DNA from: Streptomyces sp. AP-93
Lineage (GTDB): Bacteria > Actinomycetota > Actinomycetes > Streptomycetales > Streptomycetaceae
Length of the DNA stretch: 64,000 nt
Reading direction: 5' to 3'
Assembly: GCF_022808175.1 (NCBI RefSeq)
Contig: NZ_JALGBX010000001.1
Coordinates: 1-64,000, forward strand
Positions 27,702-36,674 of the stretch are shown here, in pieces (within the stretch, counting starts at the first letter, position 1; every line of letters starts with the position of its first letter). The position numbers were made by a program, and so were the translations under genes. The notes beneath the pieces are model-generated. The model searched no databases. It saw only the letters and a list, made by a program, of their open reading frames with translations, and was not told the origin of the DNA.

Positions 27702-29089
27702 GCCACCCCTTCCATCCCTTCCGTCCCTTCCGTCTCCTCAGTCTCCCCCTTCGCGGGGGAGACGATGCCGCGGGCGACCCCCAGGGCGACCAGGTCCTGG
27801 GGGCGGACGCGCAGTTGGTCCGCCGTCGCCGGGGCCGACTCCGGGGGGCGCTTGAGGATGGCCGCCGCCAGTTCGGGGGCGATCACCGAGAAGTAGCTGT
27901 CCGGAGTGACCCAGGTGTTGCCCGGCGCCGCGAGGGCGAGGGCGCCGCCCGAGCCGCCCTCCCCGATGAGGAGGGTGGTGAGGGGGACCCCGGCCGAGGC
28001 GAGCGCCGCGAAGGCGTCCGCGATGGCAGCGCCCGCGCCCGCGTGCTCGGCGGCGGCGTCGTTGGCGGCGCCGGGGGTGTCCACGAGGGTGAGCACCGGG
28101 ATCCCGAGCCGGTCCGCGAGCCGGATCACCCGGGCCGCCGTGCGGTACCCGGCCGGGCGGGTGGCGGTGCCGCACTGGGCGGCGTAGGCCACGGCCCGGC
28201 CCTCGCGGAGCCCGAACCCGCACAGCATCCCGGGGTCGGTGCCGCCCGCCCGGTCGCCCGAGAGGGGGAGGCGGAGCTCGAAGTACGCGTCCAGGTACCG
28301 CCCCGCGCGCGGCCGGCCGGGGTGACGGGCCTGCCGGACGGCGTCCCATCCCGTGGGCGGCAGCTCTACGTCGGCCAGCGCGGCGGGGGGTGCCACGGGC
28401 CCGGCGGACCGGGGCGCGGCCAGCACCCGGAGCCAGGCCGCAAGGGTCGCGGGGAGCTCCGCGGCGGGGACGACGGCGTCCACGTGCCCGGCGGCGTACT
28501 GCCCCTCGGCGGTGTACGCGGCCGGATCCGCGTCCGGCGGCCGTACCCGGGACCCGGCGAACCCGACCTGGGCCCCGGGCAGCGCGAGGATCACGTCGGC
28601 CCCCGCCCCGAGGGTGGCCCAGCCGCCGCCGGTGGTGGGGTCGCGCAGGACGGCGACCTGCGGGAGGCCGGCGGCGCGGGTGAGGGCGGACTGGCGGGCC
28701 ACGCGCTGCAGTTGGGTCAGCGCGAGCATGCCCTCTTGCATGCGGGAGCCGCCCGTGGCGATGAAGGAGACCAGGGGGAGGCGGTGGGCGCGGGCATGGG
28801 CGTAGGCCGCCTCCAGGCGGTCGCCGGTGCGGTGGCCCAGGGATCCGCCGAGGAAGCCGAACTCGAAGGCGATCACGGTGGCTTCGTGGCCGCCGATGAG
28901 GGCGGTGCCGGTGACGACGGACTCGTCCTCGCCGGTCCGTGCGGCGGCGCGGGCGCGGGAGTCGTCGTAGCCGGCCCAGCCGAGGGGGCCGTCGGGGGCG
29001 GAGTCCCCGGGCGGGGTGGGGAGTTCGGCGAAGCTGCCGGGGTCGGTGGCGGAGGCGATGGCGGCGCGGGCCGAGGGGCGGGTCGTCAC
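27698..29089 (-). CDS. Fused AccD-AccA acyl-CoA carboxylase carboxyltransferase
   Basis: 463 residues containing both halves of a carboxyltransferase. The N-terminal crotonase-like half resembles AccD ([35 protein letters not shown]) and the C-terminal half AccA ([34 protein letters not shown]). The zinc ribbon of E. coli AccD is missing. The C-terminus ends in a short low-complexity [10 protein letters not shown] tail. GTG at 29089. A stand-alone fused protein of this type is known in Streptomyces in addition to the AccB/PccB-type carboxylases; its role in acyl-CoA carboxylation is inferred. No biotin carboxylase gene is nearby. Confidence 0.82.
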   Translation of the reverse strand: MTTRPSARAAIASATDPGSFAELPTPPGDSAPDGPLGWAGYDDSRARAAARTGEDESVVTGTALIGGHEATVIAFEFGFLGGSLGHRTGDRLEAAYAHARAHRLPLVSFIATGGSRMQEGMLALTQLQRVARQSALTRAAGLPQVAVLRDPTTGGGWATLGAGADVILALPGAQVGFAGSRVRPPDADPAAYTAEGQYAAGHVDAVVPAAELPATLAAWLRVLAAPRSAGPVAPPAALADVELPPTGWDAVRQARHPGRPRAGRYLDAYFELRLPLSGDRAGGTDPGMLCGFGLREGRAVAYAAQCGTATRPAGYRTAARVIRLADRLGIPVLTLVDTPGAANDAAAEHAGAGAAIADAFAALASAGVPLTTLLIGEGGSGGALALAAPGNTWVTPDSYFSVIAPELAAAILKRPPESAPATADQLRVRPQDLVALGVARGIVSPAKGETEETEGTEGMEGVA

Positions 29090-29173
29090 GTCGACACCCT
29101 ATGGGGCGCGGCCCGGGGAGGCCTCGTGCGGGGCTGGTGCGGGTGGGTGGGCCCTGCGGGGCGAAGTCCCCTA

Positions 29174-29359
29174 CCCGCCCTTCCACCGTTCCCTGGGGCT
29201 CCGCCCCAGACCCCGCTCCTCAAACGCCGGAGGGGCTGGATGTGGCTGATCCAGCCCCTCCGGCGTTTGAGGAGCGGGGGTCCGGGGGCTGGCCCCCGGG
29301 AGCGGCGCCGCACGCGGCAATGGGTCCGGGCGGAGCCCGGGGAACGGTGGAAGGGCGGG
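29174..29359. repeat. Long composite palindrome, dispersed Streptomyces intergenic repeat
   Basis: A perfect 30-bp inverted repeat (29211-29240 with 29250-29279, 9-nt loop) sits inside outer 17-bp arms, CCCGCCCTTCCACCGTT (29174-29190) and its complement (29343-29359). Related sequence (GGCGTTTGAGG, AACGGTGGAAGGGCGGG) recurs at 53.8 kb. It separates the convergent-free ends of the carboxylase promoter and the sensor-kinase stop and may act as a terminator. The whole space 29090-29395 holds only this repeat. Confidence 0.8.
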
Positions 29360-29395
29360 TCGGGGACGGCCCCGCAGGGTCCGCCACCCCCGGTG

Positions 29396-30991
29396 TCAGA
29401 GCGGGGCTTCCCAGGTCAGGGTGGTGCCTCGGGTGCCCGATTCCGTACGGCCGTCGTCGGAGACGGTGAGGCGCACCCGGGCGGGGACCGCGTCGACTTC
29501 GACGTCGATGGAGGTGACCTCCGCCCGGCGGTGTGCCGCGGCCAGCGCACCGCGCAGGGCGGCGAGGAGGTCGTCCGCGACCTGATCCGGCAGCAGCGCG
29601 TCCACCGTGCCGGCGAAGTGCACCGACGGCTGGAAGCCCAGCAGGACCGCGGCCCCGCCGGTCTCCCGCAGGACCCGGCCCCGGAAGGTGGTCGGGGCGT
29701 CCGTCGGGGGCTGCTGGAGGGCGAAGATGGCCGTGCGGACCTCCTGGATGGTGGAGTCGAGCTCGTCCACGGCCCGGCCCAGCTCCTCGCCGACGGTGTC
29801 CCCGGCGGGTGCCTTGGCGGAGCGCCGCCGGGTGCTCTCCAGCATCATCTCCGTCGCGAACAGCCGCTGGACCACCAGGTCGTGGAGGTCGCGGGCGATG
29901 CGGTCCCGGTCCTCGTAGACGGCCAGCTGCTCGCGGTCGTGCTGCGCGTCCGCCAGGACCAGGGCCAGCGCGGCCTGGGAGGCGAACTGCGAGGCCAGCA
30001 GCCGGTCCACGGCGTCGTAGGCGGGGCCGCCGCGGTCGCGGGGCAGGGCGAGCGTCCCGATGAGCTGGCCGCCGCTCTGGAGGGGCAGCATCATGCTGGG
30101 GCCGAAGCGCTCCCGTACGTGCGTGGTCATCCGGGGGTCCGTCGCCGAGTCCTCTATGAAGACCGGCTCGCCGCCCAGCAGTTGTTCCAGGACCGCCGAG
30201 CCCGGCGCGATGGCCGTGCCCACCAGGTCCCCGGGGTCCCCGTGCGTGGAGGCGGCCACGATCTCCATGCCGCCCTCGGGGGTGGGCTGGAGGACGACCC
30301 CGGCCGCGGCGTCGGCCAGCAGCCGGGCCCGTTCGGCCACGCACATCAGCGCGTCGGCCGCCGGCCGGCCCGCCAGCAGGGTGGTGGTCACGGCGGCGGC
30401 GCCCTCGATCCAGCGCTCCCGGCGGCGCGCGGTCTCGTACAGCCGGGCGTTGCCGATCGCTATCCCCGCCTGCGAGGCCAGGACGCGCAGCAGCGCGAGG
30501 TCCTCGTCGGTGAACGGCCCGCCGCCGTGCTTGTCGGTGAGGTAGAGGTTGCCGAAAACCTCGGTGTGGACCCGGATCGGGACGCCGAGGAACCCCTTCA
30601 TCGGGGGGTGTCCCGGCGGGAATCCGCCCGCGCGGGGGTCCTCGTTCAGGTCCTCCAGCATGAGCGGGCGCGGATCGGTGACCAGGGCGCCGAGCAGGCC
30701 GGCACGGCCGTCCGGCAGCCGGCCGATCGCGGTCTTCTCCTCCTCGGTCATGCCGGAGGTGAACAGCCCGGTCAGCCGGACGCGCTCGGGGTCGACGACC
30801 CCGAGCGCTCCGTACCGTGCCGCGCACAGCTCGGTCGCCGAATCCACGATGTGCTGGAGGGTGGTCCGCAGTTCGAGTTCGGAACCGACGCTGAGGACCG
30901 CCTCCAGGAGGACGGGCAGGCTGGCGGCCTGGCGGGCGGCGACGCCCCTCCCGTCCACGGGGGCCGGCGGGGGCGGCTCGGCGTGCGTCAT
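29396..30991 (-). CDS. GAF-domain sensor histidine kinase with degenerate ATPase (DevS-like)
   Basis: 531 residues. Two GAF domains (about 20-180 and 200-350) are followed by a HisKA_3 dimerisation helix with phospho-accepting His370 in RIARDLHDL, then an HATPase region. The N-box, usually EALTNxxRHA, reads RGALAAAHRRA and lacks its Asn; the G1 DNGxG reads DDGRT; no G2 box follows. ATP binding is therefore doubtful. The ATG at 30991 overlaps the stop of the MreB-like gene (ATGA), so the two are coupled. No response regulator is adjacent. The GAF domains could bind haem or a small ligand. Confidence 0.85.
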   Translation of the reverse strand: MTHAEPPPPAPVDGRGVAARQAASLPVLLEAVLSVGSELELRTTLQHIVDSATELCAARYGALGVVDPERVRLTGLFTSGMTEEEKTAIGRLPDGRAGLLGALVTDPRPLMLEDLNEDPRAGGFPPGHPPMKGFLGVPIRVHTEVFGNLYLTDKHGGGPFTDEDLALLRVLASQAGIAIGNARLYETARRRERWIEGAAAVTTTLLAGRPAADALMCVAERARLLADAAAGVVLQPTPEGGMEIVAASTHGDPGDLVGTAIAPGSAVLEQLLGGEPVFIEDSATDPRMTTHVRERFGPSMMLPLQSGGQLIGTLALPRDRGGPAYDAVDRLLASQFASQAALALVLADAQHDREQLAVYEDRDRIARDLHDLVVQRLFATEMMLESTRRRSAKAPAGDTVGEELGRAVDELDSTIQEVRTAIFALQQPPTDAPTTFRGRVLRETGGAAVLLGFQPSVHFAGTVDALLPDQVADDLLAALRGALAAAHRRAEVTSIDVEVDAVPARVRLTVSDDGRTESGTRGTTLTWEAPL

Positions 30992-32025
30992 TCGGCCAGG
31001 GGGTTCAGAACCATGGGGGAGATCTTCCCTTCGATCATCATGCCGAGGCCCAGTACCGCGCAGACGTCCGGCCGTTCGGCGATGGCCACGGGCATCCCGG
31101 TGGCATCGCGGAGCATCTGGTCCAGGCCCGGCAGCAGGGCGCTGCCACCCACCATCATGATCCCTCGGTCCGTCAGGTCGGCCACCAGGTCCGGCGGGCA
31201 GTCGCGCAGCACCTTGCCGATGCCGTCGAGCACGGCGGTCAGCGGGGTGTAGATGGCGTCGCGGACGGCCGCGGTGTCCACGTTCACGGAGCGGGCCAGT
31301 CCGGTGGACACGTCGCGGCCGTGGATGAGCGTGGAGGCCGGGCCCTCGGCGGTGATGCCGTTGCCGTGCAGGGCCAGCTGGAGCGGACGGACGGCCTGGC
31401 TGGGCAGCATCAGCTCGTGCGCGTGGCGCAGGTGCTGGACGACGGCGTGATCGATGGCCTCGCCGCCGACCGGGATCCGTACGGCGGTGACGATCGAGCC
31501 GAGGGAGAGGACGGCGACCTGGGTGGCGGCGGCCCCGCACACCATGATCATCGTCGCGGTCGGCTGCTCCACGGGCAGTCCGCAGCCGACGGCCGCCGCG
31601 ATCAGGGTGTCGACGAGTTCGACGCGCCGGGCTCCGAGGCCGACCATCGTCTCGACCGCCGCGCGCTGGGCGAGCGGGTCGGCGTCGTGCGGGGTGCAGG
31701 CGGCGGCCCGCAGCCGGGGCTTGCGGCGCAGGGCGCGCCGCAGCTTCTCACCGAGGAGGTGGCGCAGCATGCGCTGGGCCATCTCGATGTCCACGACGGT
31801 GCCGCCGGAGACGGGGCGGACCACGCGGATGTAGTCGGGCGTGCGGCCGGTCATCCGCTCGGCGAAGGTGCCGACGGCGATGAGTGCGCCGGTCCGCGTG
31901 TTCACGGCGGCGACACTGGGCTCGTCCACGACCAGGCCGAGGCCCTTGACGTAGACGCGGGTCCTGGCCGCTCCGAGGTCGACGGCCACGTGGCAGCGGC
32001 GCAACTGCTCAAGACTGACGGTCAC
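30988..32025 (-). CDS. mbl: MreB-like actin homologue (Mbl)
   Basis: 345 residues of the MreB/Mbl family. Phosphate-1 loop VDLGAARTRVYV (about 15-26), the PVSGGTVVD segment, a degenerate phosphate-2 region (MVCGAAATQVAV) and the adenosine motif MMVGGSALLPGLD are visible. It looks more divergent than canonical MreB, as expected for the Streptomyces Mbl that helps build spore walls. GTG at 32025 with GGGAGG upstream. It is first in an operon with the degenerate sensor kinase. The gene name rests on family resemblance and on my memory of the S. coelicolor gene order. Confidence 0.75.
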   Translation of the reverse strand: MTVSLEQLRRCHVAVDLGAARTRVYVKGLGLVVDEPSVAAVNTRTGALIAVGTFAERMTGRTPDYIRVVRPVSGGTVVDIEMAQRMLRHLLGEKLRRALRRKPRLRAAACTPHDADPLAQRAAVETMVGLGARRVELVDTLIAAAVGCGLPVEQPTATMIMVCGAAATQVAVLSLGSIVTAVRIPVGGEAIDHAVVQHLRHAHELMLPSQAVRPLQLALHGNGITAEGPASTLIHGRDVSTGLARSVNVDTAAVRDAIYTPLTAVLDGIGKVLRDCPPDLVADLTDRGIMMVGGSALLPGLDQMLRDATGMPVAIAERPDVCAVLGLGMMIEGKISPMVLNPLAE

Positions 32026-32267
32026 GGCAGATCCTCCCGAGAGCGCTGACGCAAGAAGACCGGCGGGTGCCGGTCACACTTCGTATCTTCTCGGGTGAAT
32101 TACTCGTATTGCCCGATTTGATGCTCCGGGTGGGGGGTGTCGTGAGATACGGAAGGGTCACGAGGGGTGCGGGTGAGTGCTGCACGGGGGTGGAATTCTG
32201 CGACGCCAGGCGCGACCATGCCCGCACCGATCCTGCTACTCGTGCGTAACAAGGTAAAGGGGACTCG

Positions 32268-33008
32268 ATGCTGACGGTCCGCCAGAGGCTGCTCGCCCTC
32301 CTGACGCTCTGCCTGGCCCTGCTCGCGGCGCCCGCGCTCCCGGCCCAGGCCTCCGGCGCGCCTTCCGGTCTCGTCCAGGCCCAGGCCTCCGGCGCGCCCT
32401 CAGGACCGGCCGGAGCGCGCAATCCGGTGGTCTTCGTGCACGGCTACAACGCCGACCCCGGCGTCTGGGGCTCCCTGCGCGAGGACCTGCGCGCCGACGG
32501 GTACGCCGACTCCGAGCTCTTCTCCTTCGGATACGACACCCACCAGTCGGTCAACGAGGTGCTCTCCGGACGGTTCGCCGCCTACGTGGACGGGGTACGC
32601 CGGCAGACCGGCGCCGCCCGGGTGGACCTGGTCGCCCACTCCTTCGGCTCGCTGGTCACCCGCTGGTACGTGAAGTTCGGAGGCGGCGGCCCGTACGTCG
32701 ACCGCTGGGTCTCCCTCGCCGGCCCCAACCGCGGCACCTCCACCGCCTGGGCCTGCGCCCTGTGGGACCAGGCCTGCCGGGACATGACCCCCGGTTCCTA
32801 CGTGGTGAGGAACCTGAACTCCGGTGACGAGACCCCCGGCACGGTCCGGTACGCCACCTTCTGGTCCCACTGCGACGAGGTCGTCAACCCCGACGACAGC
32901 GTCCCGCTGACCGGGGCCGCGAACGCCCCCGTCGGCTGCCTCAAGCACAACGACCTGCTCGGGGACGACCCCACCTCGGCGGGCGTACGGTCCTTCCTGC
33001 GCTCCTGA
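32268..33008 (+). CDS. Secreted triacylglycerol lipase-like alpha/beta hydrolase
   Basis: 246 residues. Signal peptide about 1-28, then a short repeated linker (QASGAPSG twice). Oxyanion block VVFVHGYNAD at 54-63; nucleophile Ser125 in VAHSFGS (the usual GHSMG is altered to AHSFG); Asp in HCDEVVNPDDS; His in CLKHNDL. Four cysteines could form two disulfides. ATG at 32268 after AAAGGGGA. It probably hydrolyses short or medium chain esters outside the cell. It converges on an unknown gene whose stop begins at the very next base. Confidence 0.84.
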   Translation: MLTVRQRLLALLTLCLALLAAPALPAQASGAPSGLVQAQASGAPSGPAGARNPVVFVHGYNADPGVWGSLREDLRADGYADSELFSFGYDTHQSVNEVLSGRFAAYVDGVRRQTGAARVDLVAHSFGSLVTRWYVKFGGGGPYVDRWVSLAGPNRGTSTAWACALWDQACRDMTPGSYVVRNLNSGDETPGTVRYATFWSHCDEVVNPDDSVPLTGAANAPVGCLKHNDLLGDDPTSAGVRSFLRS

Positions 33009-33611
33009 CTAGGGCCCGTCGGCCGCCGCTCCCACGGACACTTCCTGGAGCAGGCCGTACGTGAACTCCGCGACGCAGGCCCGCCCCGACGCGGTGAACG
33101 CCAGCCGCCACCGCGTCGGCGCGGTGCCCTCCATCGGGCGGACGGGGGCGAAGGCTCGCGCCACCTCGTCGACCGTCGCCGACCAGGGCAGCAGGTCCTC
33201 GGGCGACTCCAGTACGGGACCGGGCGCGCCCGGGGCCCGGACCAGCCACTCGTTCCAGACGGCCCCGTCCGGCGCGGCGAGCACCTCGAAGCGCAGATCG
33301 GGCCAGAGCGGCACCGGCCACAGCAGGGCCTCGCACGTCAGATCGCCGATCGTGCGCGAGGAGACGGCCCCGGGCGGGCCGAGCACCGAGCGGTAGCGGG
33401 CCAGGGCGCCCCGCGACCGCGGCGACCGCACCATGGCCTGCCAGCGCTTGTTGGTCTCCCGCTGCTCGGCGAGGGAGGCGCCGAGCCGCCGCCGGGCCTC
33501 CTCCGCGAGCCCCGGCTGGAAGTCCGCCATCCGGCGCAGCAGCACCAGTTGGAAGCCGGCGGGGCCCAAGGGGCCCGGGGTGAGGGGCGGTGTTCCCGGC
33601 GTCCTCGTCAT
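33009..33611 (-). CDS. Conserved hypothetical protein
   Basis: 200 residues from ATG 33611, with GAAGGG upstream. No signal peptide or membrane helix. Composition is Arg-, Pro- and Trp-rich, with an N-terminal helical part (about 20-70) and a beta-rich C-terminal half containing VWNEWLVRAP and RWRLAFTASGRACVAEFTYG. I recognise no domain. It ends one base after the convergent lipase stop, with no room for a separate terminator. Confidence 0.65.
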   Translation of the reverse strand: MTRTPGTPPLTPGPLGPAGFQLVLLRRMADFQPGLAEEARRRLGASLAEQRETNKRWQAMVRSPRSRGALARYRSVLGPPGAVSSRTIGDLTCEALLWPVPLWPDLRFEVLAAPDGAVWNEWLVRAPGAPGPVLESPEDLLPWSATVDEVARAFAPVRPMEGTAPTRWRLAFTASGRACVAEFTYGLLQEVSVGAAADGP

Positions 33612-33690
33612 GGAGTCAACCCTTCCACACAGAATCCTCACGATCCCGGTATCCGGCCGTTGTGAGCGAACGCGTAGCCTGCGGGGCGCC

Positions 33691-34482
33691 ATGGACTATT
33701 GCATCGCCTGCCGCAGGTACCTCAACGGCGCGCTGGCGTGCGCCGGATGCGGGACCCCGGCCGAACGCCTGATATCCGCCGCGCCGGCCGCGCCCGCCCC
33801 CGGCCCCGCCGGTTTCGGGAGCGACCCGGCCGCGCTCGCCGACGTGTACGCCGACTCCCTCGTCGTGCTGTCCGGGGAAGGGGGGCACGGCCGGGGCCGG
33901 GCTCGGGGCCGCGCCGCCGACCGCCGCCGCGCCGGGCACCGCCGACGCCGCCGGACCGCGCTCACCTTGGGGCTCGGGCTAGTGCTCGCCGCCGGAGCCA
34001 CCCTGGGCCTGGCCCGGCTGGCGACCGACGGGCAGCGCACCGACCGGGCGGCCAGGGTGGCGCTGACCGACGAGGCGGGTCCCGCGGAGCCGGCTCCGCT
34101 GCCGGGCCTGACGGGGGACCCGGCCGCGCCCACGGGGACGGCTTCGGCGAAGGGCCCGGCCGCCGGCTCCGGGAAGGGCACGGCCGGGGGCGCGAAGCCG
34201 GGCGGCACCGGCCGGAGTACCGGAGCCACCACGGACGGGGCGTCGGGCTCCGCCTCCGGGGCGGGGCCGTCGCGGAGGCCTTCCCGGACTCCCACGTCCG
34301 CTGCTCCGACCACATCGGGTGGCGGCGGCTCCGCGACTCCCAGCGAGAGCGCGAGCTCGAAGGGACCCAAGGGGAAGCCCGGCAAGAAGCCGACCCCGAC
34401 CCCGACCCCGACGCCTACCCCGACCCCCACCCCGGAGCCCACCCCGGACTGCGACGACTGGTGGAACCCGCTGTGCTGGTGA
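33691..34482 (+). CDS. Zinc-ribbon membrane protein with Pro/Thr-rich tail (SCO2400-like)
   Basis: 263 residues. An N-terminal four-cysteine knuckle (CIAC at 4-7, CAGC at 17-20) is followed by an Arg-rich region and one membrane helix (ALTLGLGLVLAAGATLGLA, about 91-109). Then comes a long low-complexity Ser/Thr/Gly/Pro exterior with a PT repeat and the end CDDWWNPLCW. ATG at 33691 has no ribosome site; TAGCCT at 33675-33680 is a candidate -10. The layout matches a Streptomyces family I remember as SCO2400-like. Function unknown; the tail may reach into the cell wall. Confidence 0.7.
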   Translation: MDYCIACRRYLNGALACAGCGTPAERLISAAPAAPAPGPAGFGSDPAALADVYADSLVVLSGEGGHGRGRARGRAADRRRAGHRRRRRTALTLGLGLVLAAGATLGLARLATDGQRTDRAARVALTDEAGPAEPAPLPGLTGDPAAPTGTASAKGPAAGSGKGTAGGAKPGGTGRSTGATTDGASGSASGAGPSRRPSRTPTSAAPTTSGGGGSATPSESASSKGPKGKPGKKPTPTPTPTPTPTPTPEPTPDCDDWWNPLCW

Positions 34483-34502
34483 GCGGGCGGTGAGCGGGCA
34501 GC

Positions 34503-34925
34503 TCAGCCCAGCATCCGCCTGAGCAGGTCCCGCAGGACCGCGCGCTCGGTCGCGGTGAGCCCGGCCAGGGGCTCCCGGGCGAAGTCCAGCGACTCGCGCA
34601 GCCGGTCGGCGGTCTGCAGGCCGTCCTCGGTGGGCGCGGCCAGCTTCACCCGGCGGTCGGCCGGGTCGGGGCGGCGCTCGACGAGCCCGCGGCTCTCCAG
34701 GCGGTCCACGATGCCGGTGATGTTCGACGGCTCGCACCGCAGCTTCTGCGCGATCTTGCGCATCGGCATCGGCTCCAGGGAGAGCAGGTTCAGTACGCGG
34801 GCCTGGGCGCCGGTGAGCTGGTGGCTGGAGGCCGCGTGCTCGTACTCCTGGTGGTAGCGGGTCACGACGTCGCCGATGAGCTCGACGACTTCGAGGGTCA
34901 GGGGATCTGCGCGACGGCTGGGCAT
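34503..34925 (-). CDS. MarR-family transcriptional regulator
   Basis: 140 residues with a winged helix-turn-helix: LTGAQARVLNLLSLEPMPM, recognition part RCEPSNITGIVDRLES, wing RRPDPADRRVK. There is a single cysteine, Cys64, at the start of the recognition helix, and none near the N-terminus where OhrR sensors keep theirs. ATG at 34925 lies 6 bp after TACGCT with no ribosome site, so it is probably leaderless. It is divergent from the oxidoreductase/Ohr genes, its likely targets. Confidence 0.85.
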   Translation of the reverse strand: MPSRRADPLTLEVVELIGDVVTRYHQEYEHAASSHQLTGAQARVLNLLSLEPMPMRKIAQKLRCEPSNITGIVDRLESRGLVERRPDPADRRVKLAAPTEDGLQTADRLRESLDFAREPLAGLTATERAVLRDLLRRMLG

Positions 34926-34946
34926 GGATCCAGCGTACCCACTTAC

Positions 34947-34983
34947 TTGACAACATGAAATATCCAGGCGCATGGTTGTTTCA
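34947..34983 (+). promoter_or_regulatory. Promoter with MarR operator candidate
   Basis: TTGACA (34947-34952), an 18-bp spacer and CATGGT (34971-34976) form a forward promoter. An imperfect inverted repeat, CAACATG (34951-34957) with CATGGTTG (34971-34978), overlaps both elements and is the best operator for the MarR protein. Confidence 0.5.
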
Positions 34984-35028
34984 CGTCCTGAAGCATTTTG
35001 CACTTCTTCCCCCATCCAGGAGTGACGC

Positions 35029-36051
35029 ATGTCCGAGATCCCCGCCGTCAGCCGTGAGTGGCACCTCGTCCGCCGCCCGCAGGGCTGGCCCGTCGCCGAG
35101 GACTTCGCCCTGCGCGAGGTACCGGTGAATGCCGAGCCCGCCGCCGGCCGGATTCTGGTGCGCAACCTCCACATGTCCGTGGACCCGTACATGCGCGGCC
35201 GGATGAACGACGTGAAGTCGTACATCCCGCCCTTCCAGCTCGACAAGCCCATGGACGGCGGCGCGGTCGGTGAGGTCGTGGCCTCGGCCGACGAGCGCTT
35301 CGCGGTCGGCGACCACGTGCTGCACGGTCTGGGCTGGCGCGAGTACGCGGACGTCGACGCCCGGCACGCCACCCCGGTGGACGCCTCGCTCGCCCCCCTC
35401 TCCGCCTACCTCGGCGTCCTCGGCATGCCGGGCCTGACCGCCTACGCCGGGCTCTTCGAGGTCGCCTCCTTCAAGGAGGGCGACTCCGTCTTCGTGTCCG
35501 GCGCCGCCGGCGCGGTCGGCAGCCTCGTCGGCCAGTTCGCGAAGATCAAGGGCGCCTCCCGGGTGATCGGCTCCGCCGGCTCCGACGAGAAGGTGACCCT
35601 CCTCACAGAGAAGTACGGCTTCGACGCCGCCTTCAACTACAAGAGCGGCCCCGTCGCCGAGCAGCTGAAGGAGGCCGCCCCCGAGGGCATCGACGTCTAC
35701 TTCGACAACGTCGGCGGGGACCACCTGGAGGCCGCCATCTCCTCCCTGAAGGTCCATGGCCGGGCCACCCTGTGCGGGGCCATCGCCCAGTACAACGCCA
35801 CCGAGCCCGTGCCCGGTCCGCGCAACCTCGCCCTCGTCATCGGCAAGCGCCTGCGCCTGCAGGGCGTGCTGGTCGGGGACCACGCGGGACTGCAGCCGCA
35901 GTTCGTCCAGGACGTGGCCGGCTGGCTGCGTTCCGGGCAGCTCGTCGCCGACGAGACGGTCGTGCGGGAAGTGGAGAACGCCACCGACGCCTTCCTCGGA
36001 ATGCTGCGCGGCGACAACACCGGAAAGATGATCGTTTCTTTCACCGGTTAG
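35029..36051 (+). CDS. NADP-dependent zinc-free alkenal/one oxidoreductase (MDR family)
   Basis: 340 residues of the leukotriene-B4/CurA-type medium-chain reductases, which use NADPH to reduce activated carbon-carbon double bonds. MSVDPYMRGRM near 49-59, the nucleotide motif GAAGAVGS (about 158-165) and FDNVGGDHLEAA are characteristic. Zinc-site cysteines are absent. ATG at 35029 after AGGAG. It is divergent from marR and 66 bp before ohr. It would detoxify reactive aldehydes and enones formed under oxidative stress. Confidence 0.87.
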   Translation: MSEIPAVSREWHLVRRPQGWPVAEDFALREVPVNAEPAAGRILVRNLHMSVDPYMRGRMNDVKSYIPPFQLDKPMDGGAVGEVVASADERFAVGDHVLHGLGWREYADVDARHATPVDASLAPLSAYLGVLGMPGLTAYAGLFEVASFKEGDSVFVSGAAGAVGSLVGQFAKIKGASRVIGSAGSDEKVTLLTEKYGFDAAFNYKSGPVAEQLKEAAPEGIDVYFDNVGGDHLEAAISSLKVHGRATLCGAIAQYNATEPVPGPRNLALVIGKRLRLQGVLVGDHAGLQPQFVQDVAGWLRSGQLVADETVVREVENATDAFLGMLRGDNTGKMIVSFTG

Positions 36052-36117
36052 GCTCACTCCACACCGCCGCGACGCGTGGGCGCGAGTCCCGGCGATTCAC
36101 CAGGAGGATTTCCTTAC

Positions 36118-36540
36118 ATGTCCATCCAGCAGTCCGACGTCGCGTACACCGCCATTGCCACCGCCGAGAACGGCCGTGACGGTCGCGTCGCCACCAACGA
36201 CGGCCGCCTCGACGTCGTCGTGAACCCGCCGAAGGAGCTCGGTGGCAGCGGCGAGGGCACCAACCCCGAGCAGCTGTTCGCCGCCGGCTACAGCGCCTGC
36301 TTCCAGGGTGCGCTCGGCGTCGTCGCCCGCAACGAGAACGCCGACATCACCGGCTCCACCGTCACCGCCGAGGTCGGCATCGGCAAGAACGACGACGGCT
36401 TCGGCATCATCGTCAAGATCTCGGCCTCCATCCCGAACGTGGACGCCGCCACCGCCAAGGACCTCATCGAGAAGGCCCACCAGGTCTGCCCGTACTCCAA
36501 GGCGACCCGCGGCAACATCACGGTCGAGCTCGCGGTCTGA
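36118..36540 (+). CDS. ohr: Organic hydroperoxide reductase (Ohr/OsmC family)
   Basis: 140 residues. The peroxidatic Cys61 in GYSACFQGAL and resolving Cys124 in HQVCPYSKA identify an Ohr-type thiol peroxidase that reduces lipid and alkyl hydroperoxides. Glu51 and Arg23 are candidates for the active-site salt bridge. ATG at 36118 follows AGGAGGA by 9 nt; an extension to 36076 is not supported. It probably forms one unit with the oxidoreductase gene under MarR control. Confidence 0.9.
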   Translation: MSIQQSDVAYTAIATAENGRDGRVATNDGRLDVVVNPPKELGGSGEGTNPEQLFAAGYSACFQGALGVVARNENADITGSTVTAEVGIGKNDDGFGIIVKISASIPNVDAATAKDLIEKAHQVCPYSKATRGNITVELAV

Positions 36541-36591
36541 TCTCCGACCCGCTCGACCGGTCGGCCGGTTCATCCGGTACGCACGGTACGT

Positions 36592-36627
36592 CGAAGGCCG
36601 CACCCAGGCACCGGGGTGCGGCCTTCG
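36592..36627 (+). terminator. Hairpin terminator after ohr
   Basis: Perfect 14-bp inverted repeat (36592-36605 with 36614-36627) and 8-nt loop, 52 bp after the ohr stop and just before the EI24 promoter. Confidence 0.8.
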
Positions 36628-36674
36628 GCATGCCCGGCGTCCGCCTGCCCGGGCGCCCGCCCTAAACTGGAACC

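Noticed and set aside
27815..31252. Plus-strand open frame of more than 1100 codons
   Set aside because: It runs antisense to the accD-accA, sensor-kinase and part of the mbl genes, is low-complexity Gly/Arg/Val, and has no domain. It is a high-GC shadow frame.
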